64,000 nucleotides of DNA from Flavobacteriaceae bacterium 3519-10. GTDB lineage: Bacteria > Bacteroidota > Bacteroidia > Flavobacteriales > Weeksellaceae. Numbering within the stretch: the first letter of the stretch is position 1; each line of letters starts with the position of its first letter. A model generated the notes under the pieces. It was not told the DNA's origin. It ran no database searches and saw nothing but the letters and a program-made list of their open reading frames with translations. Positions 27,784 through 36,908 of this stretch are shown here, piece by piece. Position numbers and translations under genes: made by a program. The stretch covers positions 568,342 to 632,341 of the forward strand of contig CP001673.1 in the NCBI GenBank assembly GCA_000023725.1, in the 5' to 3' direction.

Positions 27784-30654
27784 ATGACAGAGCCACAGGC
27801 ATTTGAAACAAAAAATATAACAGACCCACAGGGCTACACCTACGAAACGGTGCTTAACGATAAAAATGCTGTTCGGATTTACACCTTGAAGAACGGCCTT
27901 AAAGTGTATCTCGCGCAGAATTTTGATGCGCCGAAAATTCAAACCTATATTCCGGTAAGAACCGGCAGCAACAACGATCCGTCAGATAACACCGGCCTTG
28001 CACATTATCTTGAGCATATGATGTTCAAAGGGACATCTAAACTTGGTTCCGCAGACTGGCAAAAAGAAAAACCGCTTCTCGACGAGATATCAGCACTCTA
28101 CGAGCAGCATAAAGCTGAAATCGATCCTCAGAAAAAGAATGAAATCTACCGGAAGATTGATGAAGTTTCGCAGGAAGCAAGCAAATATGCGATTGCGAAT
28201 GAATATGACAAGGCCATTTCGTCGCTTGGCGCTTCGGGCACCAATGCCCACACATGGCTTGATGAGACGGTTTATAAAAACAATATTCCCAACAATGAAC
28301 TCGAAAAATGGCTGAAAGTTGAGAAAGAAAGATTTTCGGAGTTGGTTTTAAGGCTTTTTCACACTGAACTCGAATCCGTTTATGAAGAATACAACCGTGC
28401 GCAGGATAACGACGCGCGCCTTGTGAACTATGAGCTGATGGATGCGCTGTTCCCAAAACATCCGAACGGCCAGCAAACCACAATCGGCAAGCCCGAACAT
28501 CTGAAGAATCCTTCGATAGTTGCGATTCATAAATATTTCGACAGCTATTATGTGCCGAATAATTATGCGATAGTTTTGGTTGGAGATTTAGATTTCGACA
28601 CAGCGATAAAACTTGTTGACCAGTATTTCGGTACTTTCGAATACAGAGAATTGCCGGTGAGGAAGATGGTTACCGAGGAACCCATGACCAAAATTGTGGA
28701 AAGAACTGTTAAAAGCCCGTCAGCACCACGTTTACAGCTTGCCTGGAGAACAGATTCTTATGGTACACACGATGCAAGGTTAGCCGAGATTGTGGCGAAT
28801 TTACTCTCGAATTCGGGAGAATCGGGATTAATTGATATCAATATCAATCAAAGCCAGAAAGCATTGAGAGCGATGGCTTATGTATCACCTTTCAAAACCT
28901 ACGGAAATTTCTCGATGGTGATTGTGCCTAAAAATGAGCAGACGCTTGATGAAGCTAGAAATTTACTGCTCGAGCAGATTGAGCTCATTAAAAAAGGTGA
29001 GTTTCAGGAGTGGTTGATCCCAGCGATCATCAATGATATGAAGATCCACCGCATGCAGGCAACCGAAACCGCGGATGGCCTCGCCACGGTGCTGTATGGC
29101 GCTTACATCAACAACCAGTCCTGGCAGCAGGAGCTGGAAGAAATCAATGAATTCAGTACAATTACAAAGGCGGACGTAGTGAAATTCGCCAATGATTTCT
29201 TTAAAGACAATTATGTAGCGATTAAGAAAGAAAAAGGCGTTAATGATAAATTGGTTCGTGTTGAAAATCCGGGGATTACGCCGATCAAACTCAACAAAGA
29301 TGCACAGTCGCCGTTCCTTAAAGCAATTATGACCGAAAAATCAGCGGACATCAAACCCGAATTTGTAGATTTTGCGAAAGCCATTACAACCGCGAAAGTG
29401 GATACAAAAAAGGTGAGTTTTATAGAAAATAAATGTAATGATGTAGCGCAGACCTATTTTATATTCCCATTCGGCAATGATCACGATAAGGAACTTAGCC
29501 TTGCGGCGCAGGTTCTGCAATATCTGGGGACGGATAAACTTTCGGCAGAAGAACTCAAAAAAGAATTTTTCAGGCTCGGAATCAGTCATGATTTCCGAAC
29601 TTCTTCCAATCAGATGATCATTTCGCTGAGCGGACTTGAAGAGAATATGCCTGAAGGCATCGCACTGCTTAAAAACTGGATGCAAAATGCAATACCAGAT
29701 CAGAAAGTGTATGACGAGAATGTAAAAACGATTCTTGAAAGCCGCGAGATTGCAAAGAAAGATAAAGCCAGAATAATGGCTGCACTGAGCAATTATGCCA
29801 AATTCGGCAAGATTTCGAGGTTTTCGGATGTGGTTCCTGAGGCACGGTTAAAACAGATTAAGTCTGAAGAAATGACCGCAAAAATGCAGAACCTGCTAAG
29901 CATGCCCTACCAGATTTTCTTCTACGGGAATGATTTCAATACGTTTAAAAACTACGTGACGCCTTTCATTGAGACGGAAAACAGTAAAGTTCCGGCAAGA
30001 AAAATTTATCCCCAACCGGCAACTGAAGGGAAAGTTTACTTTACAGAATACGACATGGTGCAGACTGAAATGAGCAAAGTTGCCAAAGCCGGAAACGTGA
30101 ATCCGAAGAATTTTGGCAAAATAAATGTTTTCAATGAATATTTTGGCCGTGGCCTGTCTTCGATTGTATTCCAGGAAATCCGCGAAAGCAAAAGTCTGGC
30201 TTACTCCGCGTACGTGTCTTATGCGAGCAATTCGGAAATTAACCGCCCGGATTACATCACAACCTACATCGGAACTCAGGCGAACAAACTTCCGCAGGCA
30301 GTAGCGGCAATGGACGAGTTAATGGCTGAGCTTCCACAGGTTCCGGCACAGTTCGAAAACGCGCGAAATGCCGCGCTGAAGCAAATCGCCGCAGGCAGAA
30401 TAAACCGAACCAACATTTTCTTCAATCATCTCAACCTTCAGAAACTGGGGATCGACTACGACTTGCGGAAAGACATTTACGCCGAAATCGAAAAACTTAC
30501 GATGGCCGATGTGACCAATTTTTACAATGAAGAGGTGAAACCGCTTAAGTATAACACCGCACTCATCGGGAAAAAAGAGAATCTCGATCTGGATGCGATC
30601 CAAAAAATGGGCGCATTTGAGGAGGTGACACTTGAGCAGATTTTTGGGTATTAA
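27784..30654 (+). CDS. M16-family metallopeptidase (insulinase/pitrilysin type)
   Basis: 956 aa from ATG 27784; a TTG ten codons upstream is rejected. Two pairs of M16 lobes in one chain. The inverted zinc motif HxxEH is HYLEH at 74-78 (the catalytic Glu is Glu77), and the distal Glu ligand lies in ELESVYEEYNRAQDN. The second half carries the RESKSLAYSAYVSY substrate-clamp segment, without a second zinc motif, as expected. No signal peptide, so cytosolic or peripheral. It degrades medium peptides; the substrate range is unknown. A strong terminator follows. Confidence 0.92.
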   Translation: MTEPQAFETKNITDPQGYTYETVLNDKNAVRIYTLKNGLKVYLAQNFDAPKIQTYIPVRTGSNNDPSDNTGLAHYLEHMMFKGTSKLGSADWQKEKPLLDEISALYEQHKAEIDPQKKNEIYRKIDEVSQEASKYAIANEYDKAISSLGASGTNAHTWLDETVYKNNIPNNELEKWLKVEKERFSELVLRLFHTELESVYEEYNRAQDNDARLVNYELMDALFPKHPNGQQTTIGKPEHLKNPSIVAIHKYFDSYYVPNNYAIVLVGDLDFDTAIKLVDQYFGTFEYRELPVRKMVTEEPMTKIVERTVKSPSAPRLQLAWRTDSYGTHDARLAEIVANLLSNSGESGLIDININQSQKALRAMAYVSPFKTYGNFSMVIVPKNEQTLDEARNLLLEQIELIKKGEFQEWLIPAIINDMKIHRMQATETADGLATVLYGAYINNQSWQQELEEINEFSTITKADVVKFANDFFKDNYVAIKKEKGVNDKLVRVENPGITPIKLNKDAQSPFLKAIMTEKSADIKPEFVDFAKAITTAKVDTKKVSFIENKCNDVAQTYFIFPFGNDHDKELSLAAQVLQYLGTDKLSAEELKKEFFRLGISHDFRTSSNQMIISLSGLEENMPEGIALLKNWMQNAIPDQKVYDENVKTILESREIAKKDKARIMAALSNYAKFGKISRFSDVVPEARLKQIKSEEMTAKMQNLLSMPYQIFFYGNDFNTFKNYVTPFIETENSKVPARKIYPQPATEGKVYFTEYDMVQTEMSKVAKAGNVNPKNFGKINVFNEYFGRGLSSIVFQEIRESKSLAYSAYVSYASNSEINRPDYITTYIGTQANKLPQAVAAMDELMAELPQVPAQFENARNAALKQIAAGRINRTNIFFNHLNLQKLGIDYDLRKDIYAEIEKLTMADVTNFYNEEVKPLKYNTALIGKKENLDLDAIQKMGAFEEVTLEQIFGY

Positions 30655-30675
30655 TCTCACTGACAGTAATTTATG

Positions 30676-30704
30676 AAGTGAAACTTCGGTTTCACTTTTT
30701 TTTT
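30676..30704 (+). terminator. Terminator after the M16 gene (UUCG tetraloop)
   Basis: AAGTGAAAC (30676-30684), TTCG, GTTTCACTT (30689-30697), then seven T: a perfect 9-bp stem with a C(UUCG)G tetraloop. Confidence 0.9.
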
Positions 30705-30729
30705 GTGAAATAATTGTGGTGTAAATTTG
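30702..30729 (+). promoter_or_regulatory. Promoter of the 30749 outer-membrane protein gene
   Basis: TTTG (30702-30705), formed by the last T of the terminator, and TAAATTTG (30722-30729) with 16 bp between. Slightly short of the 19-bp norm. Confidence 0.5.
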
Positions 30730-30748
30730 TTATGCTATAAACTACACA

Positions 30749-32191
30749 TTGCTTCCGGCACGCCACATATGTTTTCTTGCGCTGCTTATTGCCTCTCTGG
30801 CTTTTGGCCAGGTGAATATAACAATCAGTAACGACCGTTTCAGCGGAATTAATTCAGCCGTTATCTCACCTACACAACCTTTCATGAATCCCAATCCGTG
30901 GGATATTAACCTCGCTGCCGAACATGCTTTTTTGGAGAACGATTACCTGTATATTTCGAAGCAGAGTCTGTTGGGTCTTAAAAATGCTGAAATAGAATCC
31001 GCCCGCCCGAGGCAGAATATCAGCGGCGAAAATACCGCAAATGTGCTCGATTTTTACAATCGTGACTTTGGAAATTACCATTTGAGTTCGGAAGTTCTGG
31101 GCCCGTCATTCAGTGTAGCAGCCACGGTGATGGAGAAAAGTTTTGTAGTGGGCTTATTCACCCGTTTGCGAACACAGTCGGCTGCGCTGGACGTTGACAA
31201 CTATTTGAAATTCAGCAACCAACGCCTTACAGAACCTGAACTATACACTTTGCAACCGTTAGAATTCAACGTGATGAATTGGGCCGAACTCGGATTTAAT
31301 TTCTCAACTGAGTTATTTCCGTACTCAGATTATCAATGGATTATTGGTGGAAACATAAAATATGAAGTGGGGCTCGATGCTGCAATGGTGCGCAGCACTT
31401 CGCCGCTTCAATTGGTACGAACATCAGAAACCATAGACGGAACCACCAGCAAAACCATAACTGCCTACAATTTTAACCTGGAAACAAGTTTTGTAACAAA
31501 TTATAATTTCGAGACCAGCAGCTACGAGCTGAAGCCACAGGGTAAAGGTCTTGGAATCGATTTTGGGATCGCGGTTTTGGACAACAGAGAGGAGATTGCA
31601 GATTACCGTTTCAAGGCGGCTATTAATATTTTGGATGTCGGGAAGATCAATTTTTCAGGTGAAAATCATCGGTTTAACGGACAGCAATTGGTTGTGGTGA
31701 ATAATCCAAATATCGAAAATACACGCCTCGAAAGTCCTCAGAAAATAATGCGGCTGCTCAGTGAAGAAGTGTATGGTGATGAGAACGCTTCATTTCAAGG
31801 AACAGATTTCAGCATAGGTTTGCCCACAAGTGTTCATGTTAATTTCAGCTGGGGCCTTGGTTCAGACCGGTTTATACACACAGATTGGATTCAGCGCGTT
31901 CCGGTTTTCGAAAATTCACTCCGTCGAAGCAACCTTTTCAGTGCATCCTATTCTGTTCAAAAACCGGCTTTAGGTTATGGTGTCTCTGCGTCGCTGTACG
32001 AATACAGGGCTTTTCACGTAGGCGGTTACCTAAGGATCGGGCCTTTAATTTTGGGCAGCCAGAATGTTTTTCCCTTATTTATGAAGCAGAAAAAACTTCA
32101 TTCCGCCGACTTTTATGTGGCGTTAAAGCTATATCCGTTCTGGGACACCGAGTTTAAAAGACATCGCAGAGCAGATTGTTATTGCGATTAA
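30749..32191 (+). CDS. DUF5723-like outer-membrane beta-barrel protein
   Basis: 480 aa from TTG 30749. This non-ATG start is chosen because the frame has a stop 27 nt upstream and no in-frame ATG before the signal peptide (LPARHICFLALLIASLAFGQ). The body is rich in alternating strands with aromatic ends and a GIDFGIAVLD / FKAAINILDVG core, as in large outer-membrane proteins of Bacteroidetes often found beside T9SS or S46 genes. No function is known. The C-terminus ends oddly, with RRADCYCD instead of an aromatic residue, so the barrel-insertion signal may be internal (FYVALKLYPFW). Confidence 0.72.
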   Translation: MLPARHICFLALLIASLAFGQVNITISNDRFSGINSAVISPTQPFMNPNPWDINLAAEHAFLENDYLYISKQSLLGLKNAEIESARPRQNISGENTANVLDFYNRDFGNYHLSSEVLGPSFSVAATVMEKSFVVGLFTRLRTQSAALDVDNYLKFSNQRLTEPELYTLQPLEFNVMNWAELGFNFSTELFPYSDYQWIIGGNIKYEVGLDAAMVRSTSPLQLVRTSETIDGTTSKTITAYNFNLETSFVTNYNFETSSYELKPQGKGLGIDFGIAVLDNREEIADYRFKAAINILDVGKINFSGENHRFNGQQLVVVNNPNIENTRLESPQKIMRLLSEEVYGDENASFQGTDFSIGLPTSVHVNFSWGLGSDRFIHTDWIQRVPVFENSLRRSNLFSASYSVQKPALGYGVSASLYEYRAFHVGGYLRIGPLILGSQNVFPLFMKQKKLHSADFYVALKLYPFWDTEFKRHRRADCYCD

Positions 32192-32279
32192 AAAAAGGGT
32201 TAAAAAACGCAGGATTTAGTTCAGTTTATTTCGCAAATTTGTATCACCAAACACGACGCAATATACAACCATGAAAACA

Positions 32280-32309
32280 GAAAAACTCCGGAAATTCCGG
32301 AGTTTTTTT
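32280..32309. terminator. Bidirectional terminator between the OMP and the S46 peptidase genes
   Basis: AACTCCGGAA (32284-32293) / TTCCGGAGTT (32295-32304) with A- and T-runs on both sides; the genes converge here. Confidence 0.85.
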
Positions 32310-32337
32310 CATTTATAACTGTTTAAATGTGTGACAG

Positions 32338-34479
32338 TTACTTCACAATTTTCATTTCATTTATAAGCCATTTAGCATCTGCGTATTTATCGATGATGAA
32401 AAGGATGTATTTGGTGTCAACCATAATATTACGGCTGAAACGCGGGTCGTAATTAATGTCGCTCATGGTTCCTTCCCACTGTCGGTCGAAGTTAAGACCA
32501 ATCAGGTTTCCGTCAGCATCAAGAGCCGGGCTTCCGGAGTTTCCACCTGTTGTGTGGTTGGTAGCTGTAAAGTTTACAGGTACGTCGCCGGTTTTGTCTT
32601 TGTAAATTCCATAATCTTTGGCATTATACAGATCAACCAGTTTTTTAGGAACGTCGAACTCATAATCGCCCGGAACATATTTTTCCATAATTCCGGCAAC
32701 ATGCGTCTGATAACCGTAAGATACAGCATCGCGTGGGCTGGAGCCTTTCACCTGACCGTACGTTACACGAAGTGTAGAATTGGCGTCCGGAAAGAATTTA
32801 CGGTCTTTATCGGTCTCCATTTGCTGCGCCATGTATTTTTTCTGCAATACATCGATCTGGTCCTGCAGCGAAGCAAACCTGGTCTCGGTAGTTGTGAGGT
32901 ACGTTTCGCGCATTGACGATGCCAACTGGATGATAGGATCGGTTTTCAAGGTTTTGATAAGTTCCGCAGGATTTGCAAAAACTTTCTGAATATCTGCGGC
33001 TGCAGTAGCACCATTGAAAGCTTTTCTGCCCGTAATCACCGAATTTGCAGACCAGTTTTCCAATGTCGCTAAATTCTTTGTTTCATCGTTGAACTGGCTG
33101 AAGTTTGCAGGCAAAAACTGTTGTGGAGTCTTCGCCGCGTAAAGCGCGAGTAATTTGGCGGTTACTTTCGCATCCAGTTCTGCATCGTAATCTTTGTAGA
33201 AAGCTGCAAGCCTGTTTTTAAAGGCGGTCTGGCTCTTTTCATCTGCTTTACCGGCCTCGAAACTCTGCATGAAATTAAGGTAAAGATTCGCTAAGGTCAG
33301 CGTTTCGGCATTACGCACTACTTCTGAGTAATACGCGCGGTTCAGCGCGAACGGCGCCTGTTCGGTATACAGATTGTTCAGTCCGTCGATCGTTGGTTTA
33401 ATCTGCGGATTTTTCGCAATCAGGCTTTGCTCATACTGTTTCTTTTTTCCAACAGCGTCCGATTTTTTAAGACCTTCAACCTCGCCGATCCATTTTTTCC
33501 AGTAATTGGCTACAGAGGCGTATTTTGAGGCATATTTAATGCGTGTTTCAGCATCAGCGCGCATTTTTTCATCCAAAGTTTTTAGAGCAACTTCGCGTAC
33601 TGAAATCATCGCCGGATCAGTATCCGTCATTACTTTTTCCACTGCGATTGCAGGTAAATACTCGGTGGTTCTTCCCGGGAAACCGAACACAAATGTGAAA
33701 TCGTTCTCCTTTTTGTCCTTAATCGAAACCGGTAAATAATGTTTTGGTTTGTAGGGTACGTTATCTTTTGAATACTCTGCCGGTTTGTTGTCTTTATCAG
33801 CGTAGATGCGGAACATAGCGAAATCTCCGGTGTGGCGTGGCCAAACCCAGTTATCGGTATCTGAACCGAATTTTCCGATGCTCTGTGGCGGTGCGCCCAC
33901 CAAACGTACATCTTTGTAGGTATCAATCACGTAGGCGTAATATTTATTGCCGTAATACATTGGTTTGATCACGACTTTCTGCCACGGCTCAAGTTTGAAA
34001 CCTGCTTTTACTGCTTCCGAATTTTTATCGATGATGGACTGAGCGGCTTTCGGATCGATGTTTTGTGTACCTGCCAAAACCTGTCCTGTAACTTCTTTGA
34101 TGTCGGCAATAAAATCCACGGTAACGCCTGGGTTAGCCAGTTCTCCGGTCATATTTTTTGCCCAGAAACCATTGCTCAGATAATCGTTCTGTACGGTAGA
34201 ATGTTTCTGAATCTGCCCGTATCCGCAATGGTGGTTGGTGAGCAGAAGACCTTGGGGCGAAATAATTTCCGCGGTACATCCGCCATTAAACTGCACTACG
34301 GCGTCTTTGATGCTTGGTTTGGAAGGATCGAAAATCTGTTTGGCTGAAATCTTCATTCCCAGATCTTTCATTTCTTTTTCGTTGAGTTCAGTGGGGATCC
34401 ACATTCCGCCATATTGCTGGCCAAAAGCCATCACTGCCGGAAAAATTATCGCTGCGAGCAATATATTTTTACTTTTCAT
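32338..34479 (-). CDS. dpp11: S46-family dipeptidyl peptidase, DPP11-like (Asp/Glu-specific)
   Basis: 713 aa with signal peptide (MKSKNILLAAIIFPAVMAFGQ). Chymotrypsin-like S46 enzyme. The catalytic His is in TNHHCGYG (residues 81-88), and the nucleophile Ser648 is in TGGNSGSPALD. Arg666 in GLNFDRQWEG lies 18 residues after the Ser, the same spacing as Ser655/Arg673 of Porphyromonas gingivalis DPP11 as I recall it. In that enzyme the Arg sets P1 specificity for Asp/Glu, and DPP7 has Gly there. Releases acidic dipeptides in the periplasm for uptake. Specificity is inference from one residue. Confidence 0.9.
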   Translation of the reverse strand: MKSKNILLAAIIFPAVMAFGQQYGGMWIPTELNEKEMKDLGMKISAKQIFDPSKPSIKDAVVQFNGGCTAEIISPQGLLLTNHHCGYGQIQKHSTVQNDYLSNGFWAKNMTGELANPGVTVDFIADIKEVTGQVLAGTQNIDPKAAQSIIDKNSEAVKAGFKLEPWQKVVIKPMYYGNKYYAYVIDTYKDVRLVGAPPQSIGKFGSDTDNWVWPRHTGDFAMFRIYADKDNKPAEYSKDNVPYKPKHYLPVSIKDKKENDFTFVFGFPGRTTEYLPAIAVEKVMTDTDPAMISVREVALKTLDEKMRADAETRIKYASKYASVANYWKKWIGEVEGLKKSDAVGKKKQYEQSLIAKNPQIKPTIDGLNNLYTEQAPFALNRAYYSEVVRNAETLTLANLYLNFMQSFEAGKADEKSQTAFKNRLAAFYKDYDAELDAKVTAKLLALYAAKTPQQFLPANFSQFNDETKNLATLENWSANSVITGRKAFNGATAAADIQKVFANPAELIKTLKTDPIIQLASSMRETYLTTTETRFASLQDQIDVLQKKYMAQQMETDKDRKFFPDANSTLRVTYGQVKGSSPRDAVSYGYQTHVAGIMEKYVPGDYEFDVPKKLVDLYNAKDYGIYKDKTGDVPVNFTATNHTTGGNSGSPALDADGNLIGLNFDRQWEGTMSDINYDPRFSRNIMVDTKYILFIIDKYADAKWLINEMKIVK

Positions 34480-34607
34480 TTTTAAAAATTTGCCTAAAAA
34501 TAGAGAAATTTAAGCAATTAAAAAAACCGCTGCAGTCGATCCGCTGCCCTACAACGCCGTATTTGCGTGGCATTACTTTTGAAGTTCAGAACAAAAATTA
34601 ATAAACT

Positions 34608-35021
34608 ATGCCGCTTAGCGAACAGCTTTTTTCGCTTCTAGTGCTCGCGATCCCGATTGCCTGTGTAGCCTGGACTGTAACGCACGAAGAAATTTTCAGG
34701 GAACCCCGCGAATATTGCGTTAAAAAATCGCAGGAAAGTGAAAAACTTTATCAACGTAAATTTTTCTACCTTTTTACCTGCGAATATTGTTTCAGCCATT
34801 ACGTAACGGCCATTTTTCTGATCATCACAAATTACCAACTGCTTTTTGATGACTGGCGCGGTTACCTGATCTCTTTTTTTGCGCTCGTCTTCGTCGCAAA
34901 TGTGTATATGAGTCTGTTCGCGTTCCTTCGTCAAAGTCTTAAAGTGGAAAAAATTGAAGCTAAACTGAAAGATAACGAGTGGCACGAGGTGAAGGAAGAA
35001 ATTGAAGTTAAAAAACAATAG
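34608..35021 (+). CDS. Small membrane protein with CxxC motif, unknown function
   Basis: 137 aa. Hydrophobic segments at about 7-23, 66-80 and 86-106, and a CEYCFSHYV motif (Cys58, Cys61) just before the second. A charged, Glu/Lys-rich C-terminal tail (110-137) is probably cytosolic and coiled. The CxxCxxxxV-then-helix arrangement recalls DUF1360-type membrane proteins, but the match is weak. It may bind metal or form a disulfide. It lies just upstream of another unknown; no partner suggests a role. Confidence 0.7.
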   Translation: MPLSEQLFSLLVLAIPIACVAWTVTHEEIFREPREYCVKKSQESEKLYQRKFFYLFTCEYCFSHYVTAIFLIITNYQLLFDDWRGYLISFFALVFVANVYMSLFAFLRQSLKVEKIEAKLKDNEWHEVKEEIEVKKQ

Positions 35022-35074
35022 AGCCGCTGGTTAGCGCTTTAATGCTATCTTTAAACTATTAAAAAATAAATATT

Positions 35075-35539
35075 ATGGACAAGAACGAAAGGCTGCAGAA
35101 ATACGATTACGAAGAATATACCGTGGTTACAAATTTTGAAACCTACGACGATGTGATGGCTTATGCGCAGGAGCATAACGGCGAAGTGACCGAAGTGGGA
35201 TTCACGGACGGGTCAGACAATCCGATGCCGAATACTGACGGAAACCTGATGGCCGAAGGCAGAACATTCAAAGTAGGCCTGGATAAAGAATACAAGGTGT
35301 ATTATGCACAGGACGCGGAATTCCAGACGATGGCTGAAGATATGCTCGAAAAAATGAAGAAAAAAGAAAATGATGACTCGCCTGAAGACTGGCTCGCTGA
35401 CCAGAATATCGCGCCCGGCGACCGTATCATCATCGTAAAAGACGGCGAAGTAAATACGGTAACGACCCGTGAAAGAATTAAATTCCTGATGCGCGGAAGC
35501 CTTTATGAACTCGCTGTGAAGGTGCCTAAAAACAACTAA
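35075..35539 (+). CDS. Acidic conserved hypothetical protein
   Basis: 154 aa, no signal peptide or membrane segment, strongly acidic (many Asp/Glu; KKKENDDSPEDW in the middle). An alpha/beta start (YDYEEYTVVTNFETYDDVMAYAQEHNGEV) resembles a ferredoxin-like or RNA-binding-size domain. The C-terminal stretch IAPGDRIIIVKDGEVNTVTTRERIKFLM may be a small beta-barrel. No recognised family. Only 53 bp after the membrane-protein gene, so possibly cotranscribed with it. Confidence 0.7.
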   Translation: MDKNERLQKYDYEEYTVVTNFETYDDVMAYAQEHNGEVTEVGFTDGSDNPMPNTDGNLMAEGRTFKVGLDKEYKVYYAQDAEFQTMAEDMLEKMKKKENDDSPEDWLADQNIAPGDRIIIVKDGEVNTVTTRERIKFLMRGSLYELAVKVPKNN

Positions 35540-35577
35540 AGATTCGTCATTCAGATAGATAAAGCCGATAGCAGTTG

Positions 35578-36699
35578 TTACCGGCTTATTTTCATTGCTT
35601 TTTCAGAAAGATCTTTTGGATCTTCGTCGGAATCGAAAAACAGCCATTCCATCGCACGCGGAAACTCCTGTGACCAGTAAAATTCCTGGTGTTTCCCCTC
35701 AGGATTGATGCTTACGCGGAAATCAAACTGCAGCGAATGTGATGTTTCCCAGGTTTCCATGGTTCTTTCGAATTCTGCAATCCGCTCCGTCATTTCTGAT
35801 CCTTCATTTTCGCCTCCGTATAAATAAACTTTGATGCCATACGGTTTGCTGAAATTCATCTGTGGATAATTATTTTCGGGATTTATCCATAGCGACGGCG
35901 AGAAAATCATGAGTTTTGAATAAACTTCGGGATACAGAAAACCGCTGTAAATGCTGATCAGTGCGCCGAGGGAACTGCCGCCAATTCCGGTGAATTCCCT
36001 TTCGGGAAGCGTGCGGAAATGAGCATCAACATAAGGCTTCAGCGTATCTGCCAAAAAGCGGACGTATTTTTTTCCTTCGGCATTTTCGGTGATCGAATGG
36101 TCATCCAGCACATACTCTTTGATGCGGTCTTCGCGTGCGTTCTCAATGGCAATGATGATGAGGTCTCCACGGCCATATTCCGCAAGAATCGACATTTTTT
36201 TATCTATTTCCCAGTTTCCGAATGACGAGCCTTCATTGAAAAGGTTTTGGGCATCGTGCAGATACAGAACCGGGTAAGCGCTTGTTGATTCATGGTAATT
36301 ATAAGGCAGCAAAGCCCATATTTTACGTGTTTTGTTAAGCTGAGGAATATAGAAATCTTCTGAAATAATTTCAACGATAGGCGAAAATTCTTCCTTGAAA
36401 GGCGCCCAGTTTGTCCGCCATCTTTCGGCGGTATCTGTCTTTTCCGCGGTAGATTTATCGGCCTTTCTGTTGCGCAGGATGTTGCCGTGTCGGTCTATTT
36501 CTCCGTTTTCCCAGCCGCCACGAGTAAATTTATATTCAATATGCTCCGGCAGAACTTCGTCATCAATGTCGATTGTATAAGTGTTGCGCCCCACTTCCCT
36601 CAGTTCGAATAACGGATCTCTTGGATTCCATTTGTTGAAGTTTCCGGTGATGTAGACCGGCCGGTCGTCCTCTTCATGAGATATTACTGTAAATTTCAT
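35578..36699 (-). CDS. Alpha/beta-hydrolase esterase (Esterase_D type) with N-terminal CBM20/48-like domain
   Basis: 373 aa from ATG 36699 (MKFTVISHEEDDRPV); an open frame to 36771 adds 24 residues unlike the family. Residues about 10-70 (PVYITGNFNKWNPRDPLFEL...YKFTRGGWENG) have the hallmark pattern of starch/glycogen-binding CBM20/CBM48 modules. The rest is a putative esterase: KIWALLPYNYH, YPVLYLHDAQNLFNEG, nucleophile elbow GGSSLGA with Ser243 and a late His in PEGKHQEFYW. Divergent from glgB, so a role near glycogen or maltodextrin (for instance deacylating a glucan) is inferred from the domain and the neighbour, not proven. No signal peptide. Confidence 0.83.
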   Translation of the reverse strand: MKFTVISHEEDDRPVYITGNFNKWNPRDPLFELREVGRNTYTIDIDDEVLPEHIEYKFTRGGWENGEIDRHGNILRNRKADKSTAEKTDTAERWRTNWAPFKEEFSPIVEIISEDFYIPQLNKTRKIWALLPYNYHESTSAYPVLYLHDAQNLFNEGSSFGNWEIDKKMSILAEYGRGDLIIIAIENAREDRIKEYVLDDHSITENAEGKKYVRFLADTLKPYVDAHFRTLPEREFTGIGGSSLGALISIYSGFLYPEVYSKLMIFSPSLWINPENNYPQMNFSKPYGIKVYLYGGENEGSEMTERIAEFERTMETWETSHSLQFDFRVSINPEGKHQEFYWSQEFPRAMEWLFFDSDEDPKDLSEKAMKISR

Positions 36700-36908
36700 C
36701 TGTATCTGCTCTGGTTTTTGAAGATTTAAAAGTAGTGAAATATTTAGTGCAGGAGCGGCAGAGTGCTGCACACGGCATCTTTTTTATTGTTATGTTTTAT
36801 TTTTAAAGGGTTTTGTCTGAGGATTTATCGCTTAAATTTAAATATATTTGATGAACAGAGCCAAACCTCTTCAAAACTCCGTTTAATACCTGCGAAAATG
36901 CTGAAACT

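Noticed and set aside
32270-32314. 14-codon leader peptide ATGAAAACAG... upstream of the S46 terminator
   Set aside because: It is read entirely from the terminator stem and its A/T flanks, on the strand opposite to the S46 gene; no regulated gene lies downstream.
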